From positions 1,674,001-1,738,000 of the forward strand of contig NZ_CP059492.1 of NCBI RefSeq assembly GCF_014041995.1: a stretch of DNA of 64,000 nt, read 5' to 3'. Under the pieces are notes generated by a model. The model was not told the origin of the DNA and searched no databases. It saw only the letters and a list, made by a program, of their open reading frames with translations. The DNA is from Changpingibacter yushuensis (GTDB taxonomy: Bacteria; Actinomycetota; Actinomycetes; Actinomycetales; Actinomycetaceae). The translations under genes were made by a program, and so were the position numbers. The stretch's first letter is position 1. Every line of letters starts with the position of its first letter. Positions 53,628 to 62,895 of this stretch are shown here, in pieces.

Positions 53628-53933
53628 ATCAGACTGAGGTTGAAGCGTTTCTCACTCAACGCGGGGTGGAATATGAGACAAAAGACCAGGAGCATTGTAT
53701 CCAGGTTCGCGCCAAGTCGGACGAAGTGATCAACTTCTTCAAGACTGGGACGGTTCAGGTACAAGGCAAAAGTACGCCTTTGGCGGCTGAACTCAAGGCT
53801 TGGAAAGAGGCAGGCGAGCCCCTTGTGGATGGCGACGACGCGGTTGGCTTTCAACCGAAGCCCGGCTTAAACAAGAATGTCTTTGTGGTCTATGGTCACG
53901 ACACCGACTCGACAGATGCGCTTGATCTTGTTC
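53624..53933 (+). pseudogene. TIR-like nucleotide-binding protein, cut by an insertion sequence
   Basis: About 103 native codons remain. Residues 1-60 include EVINFFKTGTVQVQGKS, resembling the TBP-like hybrid-binding N-terminal domain of RNase HIII (tyr/phe-x-tGkvxvQGK). Residues from about 85 are the first strand and loop of a TIR-like nucleotide-binding domain (NVFVVYGHDTDSTDALDLVR; family typically 'VFVVHGHD'). At 53934 the sequence passes into the left end of the ISL3 element. The rest of the domain is not found on the far side. Translationally coupled to rnhA. Assignment of the N-terminal domain is inference. Confidence 0.65.
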
Positions 53934-55355
53934 GGCTCATCGCAGATGAGGGTGTAGCCGCGGTCTGAAGCCGCCGGTCTCAAGCAGGCTCCTGGCGATG
54001 TAGTTGGTGAGGTTGCGAAAGCCGAGCGCGGTGCCACGCAGGTGCTCGAGTCGGCCGTTGATCGCTTCGGTCGGGCCATTGCTGGTGCCGGGGCGATCGA
54101 AGTAGGCAAGGACGTCCGCGGCTCGCTTCTTCAGGGTCCGTCCCAGGGTGATGAGCTCGGTCAGGGCGGCCGGGACGCCGTGGCTCAGCGAGGCGATGAG
54201 CTCGGTCATGATCTGGTGGCCGCGGGATCGGTCCGGATCGCGGTAGGCGGCGATCATGCGCTGGTAGATGCCCCAGGTGGCCTCGACCTCGATGTGCTCC
54301 TCGACGTCGAACAGGCGGGTCAGCCGCTCGCGCTGGCGGTCGGTGAGCAGGTCAGCGCCAGTGTGCTGAGTCCGGCGGGCGCGATAGAGCGGGTCGTCGG
54401 CGCGGCCGCGGTGACCGTGCAGATCTTGTTGGACCCGGCGACGGCACCTGTCCAGGGCGTCGCCGGCGAGACGCACGACGTGGAAGGGGTCCATGACCGC
54501 GGTCGCGTCCGGCAGTTCCTCGGCGGTGGCGGTCTTGAAACCGGTGAACCCGTCCATCGCGACGACCTCCAGGCCCTCGCGCCACGCCTGAGGCCGGTCG
54601 GCCAGCCAAGACTTGAACGCCTGCTTGGAGCGGCCCGGGACCATGTCCAGCAGCCGGGAGGGACCGGTGCCGTCGCGGATCGGGGTCAGGTCGATGATCG
54701 AAGGTGACGTACTTGTGGCCGTGGCGGGTGTGTCGCCAGACGTGCTCATCGACACCGATGACCGCAACGCCGTCGAAGCGCCCGGGGTCCTCGATCAGGA
54801 CCCGACGCCCCTCGGCCAGGACCGCATCGTTGGCCGTGTTCCACGACACAGCCAACGCCTCGGCGATCCGGGCGACGCTCAGGTGCCCGACCACCAGCCC
54901 CTCCAGCGCCCAGCGCCGCGCACGACGCGACAGCCTGGCGCGTGGTTCGGCTGCGGCGCTGGTGTCCTGACGCCACACGTGCCCGCACCCGGTGCACCGG
55001 TACCGGCGGACCGTGACCAGCAGCGTCGTAGGTCGCCAACCCAGCGGCTCGTGCGCCAGTTCCCGAGTGACCGTGTCTCGGACAGTGCCCTCGCACCCGC
55101 AGCGCCGACACCAGGGATCCGGCTCTACAACCCGGCAGGCCAGGACCGCCCGGCCGGGCTCGAGCCGCTGGCCGAGGACTTCCAGGCCGAGCTCGTCCAG
55201 GCGGCAGAACGTGGTCAGATCAGGGCAGACGAAGGTAGCGTCAGGCACGTCGAGGTCTTCCAGATGGGCAGTGTGAGAACTTCCATCCTCGGGAGACCTC
55301 GACCTCTACCCAGGCACCGACGCGCCGCCCGCTACACCCTCAACTGCGAAGAGCC
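53934..55355 (-). mobile_element. ISL3-family insertion sequence
   Basis: 1422 bp bounded by 25-bp inverted repeats: GGCTCATCGCAGATGAGGG at 53934 and its near-perfect complement ending at 55355 (two mismatches; the GGCTCTTC start is typical of ISL3 elements). The enclosed transposase is frameshifted. No 8-bp target duplication: the flanks are TCTTGTTC on the left and CCCAAACC on the right. Confidence 0.88.
53937..55248 (-). pseudogene. ISL3-family transposase, frameshifted
   Basis: N-terminal frame (55248 down to about 54700) has two zinc-finger cysteine pairs (WCRRCGCEG and YRCTGCGHVW), helix-turn-helix and VIGVDEHVWR with the first catalytic Asp. C-terminal frame (about 54700 down to 53937) has MDGFTGFKTA, AVMDPFHVVRLAGDALDRCRR and the final TNGPTEAINGRLE. 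An extra G in the run around 54698-54700 (TTCGATC where TTCATC is expected) moves the frame between HKYVT and IIDLTPIRDG. Not a programmed-frameshift family, so it is probably inactive. Confidence 0.85.
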
Positions 55356-55510
55356 CCCAAACCACCCCTCACCTGCTCGTCACACAGGTGAGCCGGCAGC
55401 CTCCCAACCTCGATCTGCAAGACGCGTGGCAGCTCTTGATGTTGTGCTCGCTGTAACGGCCACCCGGCTGCCCTACTTCGCCGTGAACTGGGATTGCCGC
55501 ATGCGCCACT

Positions 55511-55539
55511 TGTTCGACAAAGACTCACCGGGCTAGGTA
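55511..55539 (+). promoter_or_regulatory. Promoter for the leader peptide and ABC-F/MFS operon
   Basis: -35 like TTGTTC (55511-55516) and -10 TAGGTA (55534-55539), spacer 17. The start of transcription would fall about 5 bases before the leader ATG. Confidence 0.5.
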
Positions 55540-55550
55540 AAGTTGATTCC

Positions 55551-55595
55551 ATGTACTCAGGCATCGCCTCGATGAAGCTGCGTTCCGCCCGCTGA
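55551..55595 (+). CDS. Leader peptide (14 residues)
   Basis: Encodes MYSGIASMKLRSAR. Translation would start very near the transcript 5' end. It contains Lys-Leu-Arg, the +x+ pattern known to stall ribosomes in the presence of macrolides, and ends with basic residues. The codons for the last residues lie inside a sequence that can pair with a downstream segment (see attenuator). A control role is inference from position and structure. Confidence 0.6.
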   Translation: MYSGIASMKLRSAR

Positions 55596-55670
55596 CGGCG
55601 GCGGGACCCCTTCTGATCTCTCGTCTGCCGTCCTGGCCATCTGTCGGGCGGCGATCTTGTGCTGCCCGGC
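55585..55670 (+). promoter_or_regulatory. Attenuator-like RNA upstream of the ABC-F gene
   Basis: CCGCCCG (55585-55591, in the leader's last codons) is complementary to CGGGCGG (55645-55651). The latter can instead form an 8-bp hairpin (55645-55652 with 55661-55668; includes one G-U pair). CCCGC/GCGGG at 55588-55592 and 55601-55605 gives a third option. The mutually exclusive pairings, placed between a leader peptide and a resistance gene, fit attenuation. Confidence 0.55.
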
Positions 55671-55694
55671 TCCATGACGAGCTGAGAGTATGCA

Positions 55695-57347
55695 ATGCCA
55701 ATCACCCCAACCTTGCGTTCGTGTGTGTGGAACGGAACGCCTCACGGGCCTGCTGCACACATCCGCGCTGAATCAATCCACATCACCTTGGGGGACAAGA
55801 ATGTCCTGAGCGGGGTGGACGTCACGGTCTCCGCCGGGTCCCGCCTGGCGATCGTCGGCGACAACGGCCGCGGCAAGACCACCTTGCTCCACGCCTTGGC
55901 GGGGATCCTGACACCCGACTCGGGATTAGTGACCCAGATGGGTTCCCTCGTCCTGGTCAAGCAGGACATGTCCACCGAGGGCAACCGGACCGTAGGCGAC
56001 CTCATCGCCGAAGCGACTGCTCCCTCCAGGTCTGCGCTCGAGGCACTCGACGTGGCGAGCGCTGCACTCGCCGCAGGCGACGACGCGGCTGATACCTACT
56101 CTGCCGCCCTCGAGGCCGCCACGCTGCTGGATGCCTGGGATGCCGAAAGGCGCGTGGACATCGCACTGGCAGGCCTGGACGCCTGCAGCGACCGCGCTCG
56201 CGTTCTGTCGACCTTGTCGGTGGGCCAGCGCTACCGGGTTCGGCTGGCCGTCGCACTTGGATCTACCCCTGACCTGCTCCTGCTGGACGAGCCCACCAAC
56301 CACCTGGACGCTGCAGGACTGTCCTTCCTCACTGAGCGCCTGCGTGGCCACCCCGGTGGTCTGGCTCTGGTCAGCCATGACCGCGCTCTGTTGCATGACG
56401 TGGCGACCACCTTCCTGGATCTCGACCCGACCCGCGATGGCGTGCCGCGAACCTACGCGGGCGGCTACCAAGGCTGGATCGAAGGCCGCCGACGAGAACG
56501 CCTCGCGTGGGAACAAGACCATGCCGCCAAGGTCGCGCAGCACGCAGAACTGACACGCGCTGCAGCCGAAGCACGATCGCGACTGTCCCAGGGCGGATGG
56601 AGGCCAGACAAGGGCACAGGCAAGCACCAACGCGCCACACGCGCTGCGGGAGTGGTCCAGGCCTTCAACCGACGCGTCGAAGACCTGGAACGACATGAGA
56701 TCGACGTGCCGGCACCACCACTGCGTCTGGCGTGGCCCGCCTCGTCGACCCGTGCCGGACAGAGCATCGTGAACGCCACCCAACTCACCGTGAAGGACCG
56801 GTTGGACACACCGGTCTCGGTGGACGTGAACGGCGGGGACCGGTTGGTGGTCACCGGACCGAACGGGGCGGGCAAGTCAACCTTGCTGGCAGTTCTCGCA
56901 CGGCGGCTGGCCCCCACCACGGGAGGCGTGCGAGTGAATCCGAAAGCCCGCATCGCTCTGCTGTCCCAAGAGGTGCCCGACTGGGATCATTCCAGCTCCG
57001 CCCACGCGGCGTACGAAGCGTACCTGGCGAAGCTGGGCCGCGGATCCCCGGCTCCAGCTCTGGACTCGCTCGGGTTGCTCGAGGCCTCTGCAACCGGCAC
57101 GCCCGTGGGGCGTCTATCGCAAGGGCAGCAACGCCGTCTTCATTTAGCCATGTGCTTGGCCCAGGCCCCAGACCTGCTGCTCTTGGACGAACCCACCAAT
57201 CATTTGTCCTCGAGCCTCGTCGACGACATCACTACCGAGCTCCTGCAGGCCACCTGCGCAGTGATCGTCGCCACGCATGACCGGCAGATGCTCCATGACC
57301 TGGCCGACTGGCCTCACCTGAACCTTGACCCGAAGGACATGCCATGA
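55695..57347 (+). CDS. ABC-F ATPase (ribosome-protection type)
   Basis: 550 residues with two ABC domains and no membrane spans. First domain: GDNGRGKT (about 56-63), [24 protein letters not shown]; second: GPNGAGKST (about 394-402), [26 protein letters not shown]. The linker between (about 255-330) is rich in Arg and Ala, as in antibiotic-resistance ABC-F proteins (Msr/Vga/OptrA class) that free drugs from the ribosome. Start at 55695 is the first in-frame ATG; a GTG at 55728 is possible. Stop overlaps the MFS start by ATGA. Confidence 0.85.
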   Translation: MPITPTLRSCVWNGTPHGPAAHIRAESIHITLGDKNVLSGVDVTVSAGSRLAIVGDNGRGKTTLLHALAGILTPDSGLVTQMGSLVLVKQDMSTEGNRTVGDLIAEATAPSRSALEALDVASAALAAGDDAADTYSAALEAATLLDAWDAERRVDIALAGLDACSDRARVLSTLSVGQRYRVRLAVALGSTPDLLLLDEPTNHLDAAGLSFLTERLRGHPGGLALVSHDRALLHDVATTFLDLDPTRDGVPRTYAGGYQGWIEGRRRERLAWEQDHAAKVAQHAELTRAAAEARSRLSQGGWRPDKGTGKHQRATRAAGVVQAFNRRVEDLERHEIDVPAPPLRLAWPASSTRAGQSIVNATQLTVKDRLDTPVSVDVNGGDRLVVTGPNGAGKSTLLAVLARRLAPTTGGVRVNPKARIALLSQEVPDWDHSSSAHAAYEAYLAKLGRGSPAPALDSLGLLEASATGTPVGRLSQGQQRRLHLAMCLAQAPDLLLLDEPTNHLSSSLVDDITTELLQATCAVIVATHDRQMLHDLADWPHLNLDPKDMP

Positions 57348-58588
57348 ACCCGCTTCACCCCTTGACTATTCGCACGTACCGCCGGCTGTTCGCAGCGATG
57401 GTGCTGACCATCTTCGCCCAGGGCGCCTGGGCCCTCTACCTGGCCATGCAAACCCTCGACCTGGGTGCCACGCCCGCCGCACTGTCGGGTGTCGTGGCCT
57501 GGAGCGGCATCGGTCTTCTCGTCGGGTCCCTCCCCGCCGGCGTCCTCGCCGACCGAATCCCCAACAAGTCCGTCATCGTGGGCGTGCTTACCCTGAATTT
57601 CACGATCGCGACCGCAACGTCCACCGCCGCAATCCTCGACACAGTCACTTTCTGGATGCTCGCGGCCTCTGCCTTCATCATCGGAGCTTCAACCGCCTTC
57701 TTCTTCCCCGCCTACACCGCGCTGGTGCCCGTGCTGGTGGACAGCGATGACCTGATGGCCGTCAACGGACTGGAAGGTGCTACCCGCCCCTTGGTCGGAC
57801 AGGCTCTTGCACCCGCCGCCGTCGGAGCAATCATCGGTGCCAGCGTGCCCGCCGCGGGCGGGTACCTCATCGCAGCAACACTCGGACTGGCCCTGCTCAC
57901 CGCCCTGCAGCTCCCCGCCCCCACCCCCGCCGAGACCGAGGCCGACGCTTCGGCCGCCTCGCCGATCACCGACCTGGTCGACGGGTTCCGCTATGTCGCT
58001 CGCACGCGCTGGGTCCGCTCCAGCGTCCTGTTCGCGGCCGTCATGGGACTGGCCGTAACGGGACCACTCGAAGTTCTCCTGCCTGCTCTCATGCGCTCCT
58101 CGCACGACAACGGACCGGCCTTGTACGGGGCTATCCTGGCTGCCCTCGGCGCCGGCGGGCTGATTGGTTCCCTCCTGGCGGGATCGTGGCGCACACCGGA
58201 ACGCTTCCTGCCCGCCATGGTCGGCGTCTGGGCGCTTGGCTGCCTGCCGCTGTCCATCCCCGCGCTCACCAACAACCCGTGGGCCATCGGCGCAGGCCTC
58301 GCCATCTACGGAGGCCTGATCGGGATCGGGATGGTCATCTGGGGCACCGTGCTCCAAGAGCACGTCCCTCTGGAGATGCTCGGCCGGGTCGCCAGCCTCG
58401 ACTTCTTCATCTCCATCGCCTTCATGCCCCTGTCCATCGCCCTCACCGGCATCCTCAGCCGCCACATTGACACCCACACCCTGTTCATCACCTCCGGCCT
58501 CGTGCCTCTTGCGACAGCGGCTCTCCTCGCGGCGCTGGGCCAGCTCCGAATGCCGAGGAAGACGCTTGGCGAGGCAGGGAAGGCCTGA
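57344..58588 (+). CDS. MFS efflux transporter (Mef/Tet-like)
   Basis: 414 residues, twelve predicted membrane spans in two halves, with a cytosolic loop around [18 protein letters not shown]. Motif A-like segment [19 protein letters not shown] between spans 2 and 3. Pairing of an ABC-F protein with an MFS pump mirrors mef/msr gene pairs for macrolides; the real drug is unknown. ATGA-coupled to the ABC-F gene. The product is hydrophobic throughout with no signal peptide. Confidence 0.85.
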   Translation: MNPLHPLTIRTYRRLFAAMVLTIFAQGAWALYLAMQTLDLGATPAALSGVVAWSGIGLLVGSLPAGVLADRIPNKSVIVGVLTLNFTIATATSTAAILDTVTFWMLAASAFIIGASTAFFFPAYTALVPVLVDSDDLMAVNGLEGATRPLVGQALAPAAVGAIIGASVPAAGGYLIAATLGLALLTALQLPAPTPAETEADASAASPITDLVDGFRYVARTRWVRSSVLFAAVMGLAVTGPLEVLLPALMRSSHDNGPALYGAILAALGAGGLIGSLLAGSWRTPERFLPAMVGVWALGCLPLSIPALTNNPWAIGAGLAIYGGLIGIGMVIWGTVLQEHVPLEMLGRVASLDFFISIAFMPLSIALTGILSRHIDTHTLFITSGLVPLATAALLAALGQLRMPRKTLGEAGKA

Positions 58589-58836
58589 TGCGAGTCCACA
58601 ACTCCCCACCCCAAGCGAGTCTCTCCGGGGTCGTTTCCACGCGCACAACGAGCACAGTCCCCACACGGATCTGTGGGAACCAGCCACCCCTTCCCACGAC
58701 TGACCAATCTCCCCGGCCAGTACAGCCCACGCACCCGAAGGAGCTGGTTATGTCCTCGACACTGTCTCGCGCGTTCTCGGGTTGAAGCGCCCTGAGTTTG
58801 TTGGAGGCTCCTGACCTTGGAAACGAGGATGGAGTC

Positions 58837-59181
58837 ATGCCGAAGGAACTGGCGAATGGGAAGCCGACGACGCGTCGCTACTCGAGCGAGGAGAAGGCCG
58901 CTGCGGTGCGGATGGTGAGGACGCTGCGCGCTGAGCTCGGCGTCACGCAGGGGACGGTGCAGCGGGTCGCGACGCAGCTGGGTTACGGGGTCGAGTCCGT
59001 GCGGATGTGGGTCAAGCAGGCCGACATCGACGACGGCGTCACCCCGGGCGTGAGCAGCGCCGAAGCGCAGCGGGTGCGGGAGCTTGAGCAGGAGAACCGG
59101 GAGCTTCGCCGCGCCAACGAGGTGCTCAAGCGTGCGGCGTCTTTCTTCGGGGCGGAGCTCGACCGCCACTACCGGAAGTAG
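58837..59181 (+). CDS. IS3-family transposase OrfA
   Basis: 114 residues. Helix-turn-helix of the IS3 OrfA type (RYSSEEKAAAVRMVRTL... GYGVESVRMWVKQ, about 12-65) and a C-terminal leucine-zipper segment (AQRVRELEQENRELRRANEVLKRA). OrfB is read in the -1 frame, as is usual in this family. Start at 58837 (MPKELANG); a longer frame begins at 58798. Confidence 0.85.
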   Translation: MPKELANGKPTTRRYSSEEKAAAVRMVRTLRAELGVTQGTVQRVATQLGYGVESVRMWVKQADIDDGVTPGVSSAEAQRVRELEQENRELRRANEVLKRAASFFGAELDRHYRK

Positions 59182-59786
59182 TCGCGTTCATCGACGCGAA
59201 CAAGGACGACCTGGTCGACGGTCGCCGGCTCGGAGTCGAGCTCATCTGCAGACTGCTGCAGGTGGCTCCGAGCAGCTACTACGCCGCGAAGACCCGCGCC
59301 CCCTCGGCTCGCGCGCTGCGGGACGAGGAGCTGATCCCGCGGCTGGTCGAGCTGTGGGAGATGAACTACCGCGTCTACGGGGTCCGCAAGCTGTGGAAGG
59401 CGGCCCGACGAGCGAGGATCGTGATCGGTCGGGATCAGACCGCCCGGCTGATGCGGGTCGCGGGGATCGAGGGCGCCCGACGGTCGAAGCGGGTGAAGAC
59501 CACCCGCCCGGATCCGGCGTCGGCGCGGCACCCGGACCTCGTCAAGCGCGAGTTCACCGCGACCGCACCAAACCGGCTCTGGGTGACGGACCTGACGTTC
59601 GTGCCCACCTGGGCCGGCGTCGCTTACGTGTGCTTCATCGTCGACGCGTTCAGCAGGATGATTGTGGGCTGGCGGGTCGCGTCCCACATGCGCACCGAGA
59701 TGGTCCTCGACGCGATCGAGATGGCCCGCTGGTCCCGCGGACGCCACCACGCCGATCTGCGCTGTCACAGCGACGCGGGCTCTCAG

Positions 59787-61283
59787 GGCGGATTCAACCG
59801 GTCGTCGCAACACCTTGACCTCGGAGGTGTTCAGGGATGGCAACGGCGGTCTGGAGCAGGAAGACCAGCGAGATGCCCGAGGGGCTTCGCCGACAGTGGC
59901 GTGCCGATCGAGCTCTCAGGCCCGCGATGTGCTCGCCCGGTCGTCCGGAACCCTCGCGAGCGGTGCAGCGGGAGTTTTGGCGGCTGATCGCTACGGGCAT
60001 CACCTCAGCCGAGGCGGCGCTGATGGTGGGCGTGTCTGTGCCGGTCGGGAGCCGCTGGTTTCGCCACGCTGGCGGCATGCCACCGATCTCGCTGGCCGAG
60101 CCCAGCGGCCGTTACCTGACCTTCGCAGAACGCGAGGAGATCGCGCTGCTCAAGGTCCAGGGCAAGGGCGTGCGTGAGATCGCCCGCACTCTGGGGCGTG
60201 ACCCCGCAACGATCTCTCGAGAGCTGCGCCGCAACGCCGCCACTCGTGGCGGCAAGCAGGACTACCGCGCGGTCGTCGCCCAGTGGAAGGCCCAGCATGC
60301 CGCCAAGCGGCCCCAGACCGCGAAGCTTGTCGAGAACCCGCGGCTGCGCCAGTACGTCCAGGAGCGGCTTGCCGGGCACGTGCGTCGCCCTGACGGCACG
60401 ATCGTCACAGGACCGAGGTCGCAGCCCTGGAAGGGGCTGAACAAGCCCCGTCGGGCTGACCGGCGGTGGTCGACGGCGTGGAGCCCGGAGCAGATCTCCC
60501 ACCGGCTGAAGATCGACTTCCCCGATGATGAGTCCATGCGCATCAGCCACGAGGCGATCTACCAGTCGCTGTTCATCGAGGGCCGCGGCGCGCTCAAACG
60601 CGAGCTGGTGACGTGTCTGCGCACCGGGCGGGCCCTGCGCCGGCCGCGAGAGCGGTCACGGAACAAGCCTCAGGGGCATGTCACCGCCGACGTGGTGCTC
60701 TCCGAGCGGCCCGCTGCGGCCGCTGATCGCGCAGTTCCCGGGAACTGGGAAGGCGACCTGATCATCGGCACCGGCAGGTCTGCGATCGGCACCCTCGTCG
60801 AGCGTTCCAGCCGCTCCACGATCCTGGTGCACCTGCCCCGCCTGGAGGGCTGGGGCGAGCAGCCCGCGGTGAAGAACGGGCCCGCGCTCGGCGGCTACGG
60901 CGCTCTTGCGATGAACGCCGCACTGACCGCGTCGCTCACTACGCTGCCCATCCAGCTGCGCCAGACTCTCACCTGGGATCGCGGCAAGGAGCTCTCCGGG
61001 CACGCGCAGCTCACCCTGGAGACCGGTACGAGAGTGTTCTTTGCCGACCCGCACTCGCCTTGGCAACGACCGACGAACGAGAACACGAACGGGCTGCTGC
61101 GGCAGTACTTCCCCAAAGGCACCGACCTGTCGCGGTGGTCGGCCCAGGACCTCGAAGCGGTCGCTCTCGCTCTCAACAACCGACCTCGGAAGGTCCTCGG
61201 CTGGCGCACCCCGGCGGAGGTGTTCGCCGAGCAGCTATGCTCGCTTCAACAGCCCGGTGTTGCGTCGACCGGTTGAACTCGCC
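59787..61283 (+). mobile_element. IS30-family element inserted in IS3 orfB
   Basis: 1497 bp. Ends carry inverted repeats: GGCG-nn-TTCAACCGGTCG (left, 59787) and the complement ending at 61283. CAG at 59784-59786 is repeated at 61284-61286, a 3-bp target duplication, so this is a clean insertion. Confidence 0.9.
59837..61276 (+). CDS. IS30-family transposase
   Basis: 479 residues. N-terminal helix-turn-helix with LTFAEREEIALLKVQGKGVREIARTLGRDPATISRELRRN (split here as LTFAEREEIALL..ATISRELRRN), then an rve core: WEGDLIIG (Asp), LTWDRGKEL (Asp) and WQRPTNENTNGLLRQYFPKG (Glu). Intact, so this element could still be mobile. A start at 59873 (MPEGLRRQ) is also possible. Confidence 0.92.
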   Translation: MATAVWSRKTSEMPEGLRRQWRADRALRPAMCSPGRPEPSRAVQREFWRLIATGITSAEAALMVGVSVPVGSRWFRHAGGMPPISLAEPSGRYLTFAEREEIALLKVQGKGVREIARTLGRDPATISRELRRNAATRGGKQDYRAVVAQWKAQHAAKRPQTAKLVENPRLRQYVQERLAGHVRRPDGTIVTGPRSQPWKGLNKPRRADRRWSTAWSPEQISHRLKIDFPDDESMRISHEAIYQSLFIEGRGALKRELVTCLRTGRALRRPRERSRNKPQGHVTADVVLSERPAAAADRAVPGNWEGDLIIGTGRSAIGTLVERSSRSTILVHLPRLEGWGEQPAVKNGPALGGYGALAMNAALTASLTTLPIQLRQTLTWDRGKELSGHAQLTLETGTRVFFADPHSPWQRPTNENTNGLLRQYFPKGTDLSRWSAQDLEAVALALNNRPRKVLGWRTPAEVFAEQLCSLQQPGVASTG

Positions 61284-61632
61284 CAGTTCACGTCGATTCG
61301 CTACGGTGAACGCCTCGCGGAGATCGGCGCGACACCCTCGATCGGAACCGTCGGCGATTCGTATGACAACGCCCTGGCCGAGACGGTGAACGGCTATTAC
61401 AAGACCGAACTCGTCCGCGGACCTGCCCGCCAACGACCGTGGAAGACCGTCGAGGACCTCGAGCTCGCGACGCTCGGGTGGGTGCACTGGCACAATGCGC
61501 AACGTCTCCATGGCTACCTCGGCGACGTCCCGCCCGTCGAGTTCGAGAACGCGTTCTATGCTGTCCAAGCCGACCGCAATCTGCTGGTCGGAACCAAATA
61601 GCGCGAGTCTCCATCAGACCCAGGGCGCTTCA

Positions 61633-61956
61633 GACACCTACGCCGACGCCCGAATGGGCTTGGACCAGCTCGCCGAACTCCTGGTCGACCTCGACGAGCC
61701 CTACAACAAGTGCGAACCAGCCGAACGACGCATCCTCAACCGCGCCCTGTTCACCCACATCACCATCGACGACGAAGAGAACGCCACCTACACCCCCGAG
61801 CAGACCACCGCCAGCGTCCTCGCCCACACCAGCATCGATGCCCCGACCGAAGTCACCGCAGAAACAAAACTGCCCCGCACTCAGGCGGGGCAGGTTTCGA
61901 TTTGCTCAACTTACGTGGGCCCAAAGGGACTCGAACCCCTGACATCCACGGTGTAA
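61633..61956 (+). pseudogene. C-terminal part of a serine recombinase ending in tRNA-Val
   Basis: About 108 codons: TYADARMGLDQLAELLVDLDEP.., AERRILNRALFTHITIDDEE, and the tail GQVSICSTYVGPKGLEPLTS. This is the C terminus of large serine recombinases; the catalytic and DNA-binding parts are missing because IS3 lies directly upstream. The reading frame crosses the tRNA terminator (61870-61893) and ends inside tRNA-Val (antisense) at 61956. Confidence 0.75.
61870..61893 (-). terminator. Terminator of tRNA-Val
   Basis: On the minus strand a 9-bp stem CTGCCCCGC/GCGGGGCAG with a 6-base loop is followed by TTTTGTTTC, a classic intrinsic terminator 23 bases after the tRNA. Confidence 0.85.
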
Positions 61957-61989
61957 ACGTGGCGCTCTAGCCAACTGAGCTATAGGCCC
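61916..61989 (-). tRNA. tRNA-Val (anticodon UAC)
   Basis: 74 nt cloverleaf: acceptor GGGCCTA/TGGGCCC, D arm GCTCAGTTGGCTAGAGC, anticodon stem CCACG/CGTGG with loop TTTACAC (anticodon TAC), T arm with GGTTCGAGTCC. CCA is not encoded. It marks the right border of the island. Confidence 0.97.
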
Positions 61990-62051
61990 AATCACCCGAA
62001 GGCGTTGGATTGTTGCCGCGATTCCAAAGCGGCAACTAGAAGATGTTAGCA

Positions 62052-62092
62052 GGTCTGTTGGAGTAATCCGAATCGGGTTACTCCAACAGACC
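62052..62092 (-). terminator. Hairpin terminator after the DUF3052 gene
   Basis: Perfect 15-bp stem (62052-62066 with 62078-62092) that extends through CCG/CGG to a 3-base loop. It lies 36 bases past the gene's stop and upstream of the tRNA. Confidence 0.75.
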
Positions 62093-62127
62093 CGCAAGCT
62101 TAGGGACTATATGGATTAGCAGCCAGA

Positions 62128-62526
62128 TCAGCGGCGAGGGCCCTGGGCAGTCAGGCGAACGCCTTGCCATCCCTCGTTTACCGCCACACTTGTGGTTGCC
62201 ATGAGGCCAGCTGTTTCAGCGGCTTCCTCAATGACGTCCGTTGTGACGTGGCCATCTTTACGCGGCCCGGGCACCAGAATCCAGCACAGCGCGGCATCAG
62301 ACTCGAGGTTTGCTTTCATATCAAGCAGCAAGTCTGCTAGATCGTCGGCGTCACCATCCTCGTCGCGCCACCATCCGATGGCACCATCCGCGATATCGGG
62401 GTAATCCTCATCCACCAGCTCTTGGCCCGTGGACTTCGCGATCTCTTCCCTCAACGTGGAATCGACGTCGTCGTCGTAGCCGTATTCTTGAACAACACTT
62501 CCTTCAGCGAAACCGAACGATCTCAT
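62128..62526 (-). CDS. DUF3052 family protein
   Basis: 132 residues. MRSFGFAEGSVVQEYGYDDDVD is the family start, followed by VDEDYPDIADGAIGWWRDEDGD and LCWILVPGPRKDGHV. DUF3052 proteins are conserved in Actinobacteria next to aceE, as here. Function unknown. ATG at 62526 is set by the conserved start; the ribosome site is weak. Confidence 0.9.
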   Translation of the reverse strand: MRSFGFAEGSVVQEYGYDDDVDSTLREEIAKSTGQELVDEDYPDIADGAIGWWRDEDGDADDLADLLLDMKANLESDAALCWILVPGPRKDGHVTTDVIEEAAETAGLMATTSVAVNEGWQGVRLTAQGPRR

Positions 62527-62895
62527 AGGTATAAGCCCACAACATTCGGCGGTATTTCGCAAGTTCGCCCCGCCATTCGGTCCGAAGATGTGAGAATGAA
62601 AGAGGTTGATCGCGCAAATCCAGATCAACCTTCATCACAAGACCAGATCAATCGTCAACCCTCCGGCCACAGCGAAGTGCGGCACGCCATGAAACACGAA
62701 CTTAAGTCCTAGACGTCACCGCACCTAGTTTTGGCGTAATTTAGAACACAGCAACGACGCGTAATTCACACCATAGGCCGCAACAACCGGCTCCAAACGC
62801 CGTGACCATGGAGATAGACTGAACCGCATCCGGGACTTTCGTCCATCAGACACGGCCCCGACGCATGACACCGGCTTCGAAACGAGGAAGATTCA
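62527..62895. promoter_or_regulatory. Divergent control region of DUF3052 and aceE
   Basis: 369 bases between two divergent genes. A possible 41-codon plus-strand reading frame (near 62596) has a weak ribosome site and no recognised similarity, so it is not called as a gene. Confidence 0.5.

Larger units (their letters stand above)
59178..61601 (+). pseudogene. IS3-family transposase OrfB, split by IS30-type element
   Basis: First part (59178-59786): VAFIDANKDDLVDGRRLG.., helix-turn-helix, then rve integrase core with NRLWVTDLTFVPTW (first Asp) and HHADLRCHSDAGSQ (second Asp). Second part (61284-61601): FTSIRYGERLAEIG..SYDNALAETVNGYYKTEL (catalytic Glu) to WVHWHNAQRLHGYLGD. The two halves join as GSQ-FTS when the inner element is taken out. 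Inactive in its present state. Confidence 0.88.
58783..61632 (+). mobile_element. IS3-family element containing an IS30-family insertion
   Basis: Outer inverted repeats: TGAAGCGCCCTGAGTTTGTT begins at 58783; its counterpart ends at 61632 (AGGGCGCTTCA). Without the inner element it would be about 1.35 kb, a normal IS3-family size. Orf A lies at 58837-59181 and orf B at 59178-61601 with the interruption. No flanking target duplication was seen. Confidence 0.85.

Noticed and set aside
57689-58687. Open antisense frame of 332 codons over the MFS gene
   Set aside because: Composition (Gly/Glu/Arg/Gln-rich) is that of a mirror of hydrophobic codons; the sense protein has twelve spans.
58588-58785. 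65-codon frame overlapping the MFS stop (ATG in TGATGC)
   Set aside because: No recognisable protein features and it runs into the IS3 left end; not supported as a gene.
62596-62712. 41-codon plus-strand frame upstream of aceE
   Set aside because: Weak ribosome site and no similarity; left as part of the control region.
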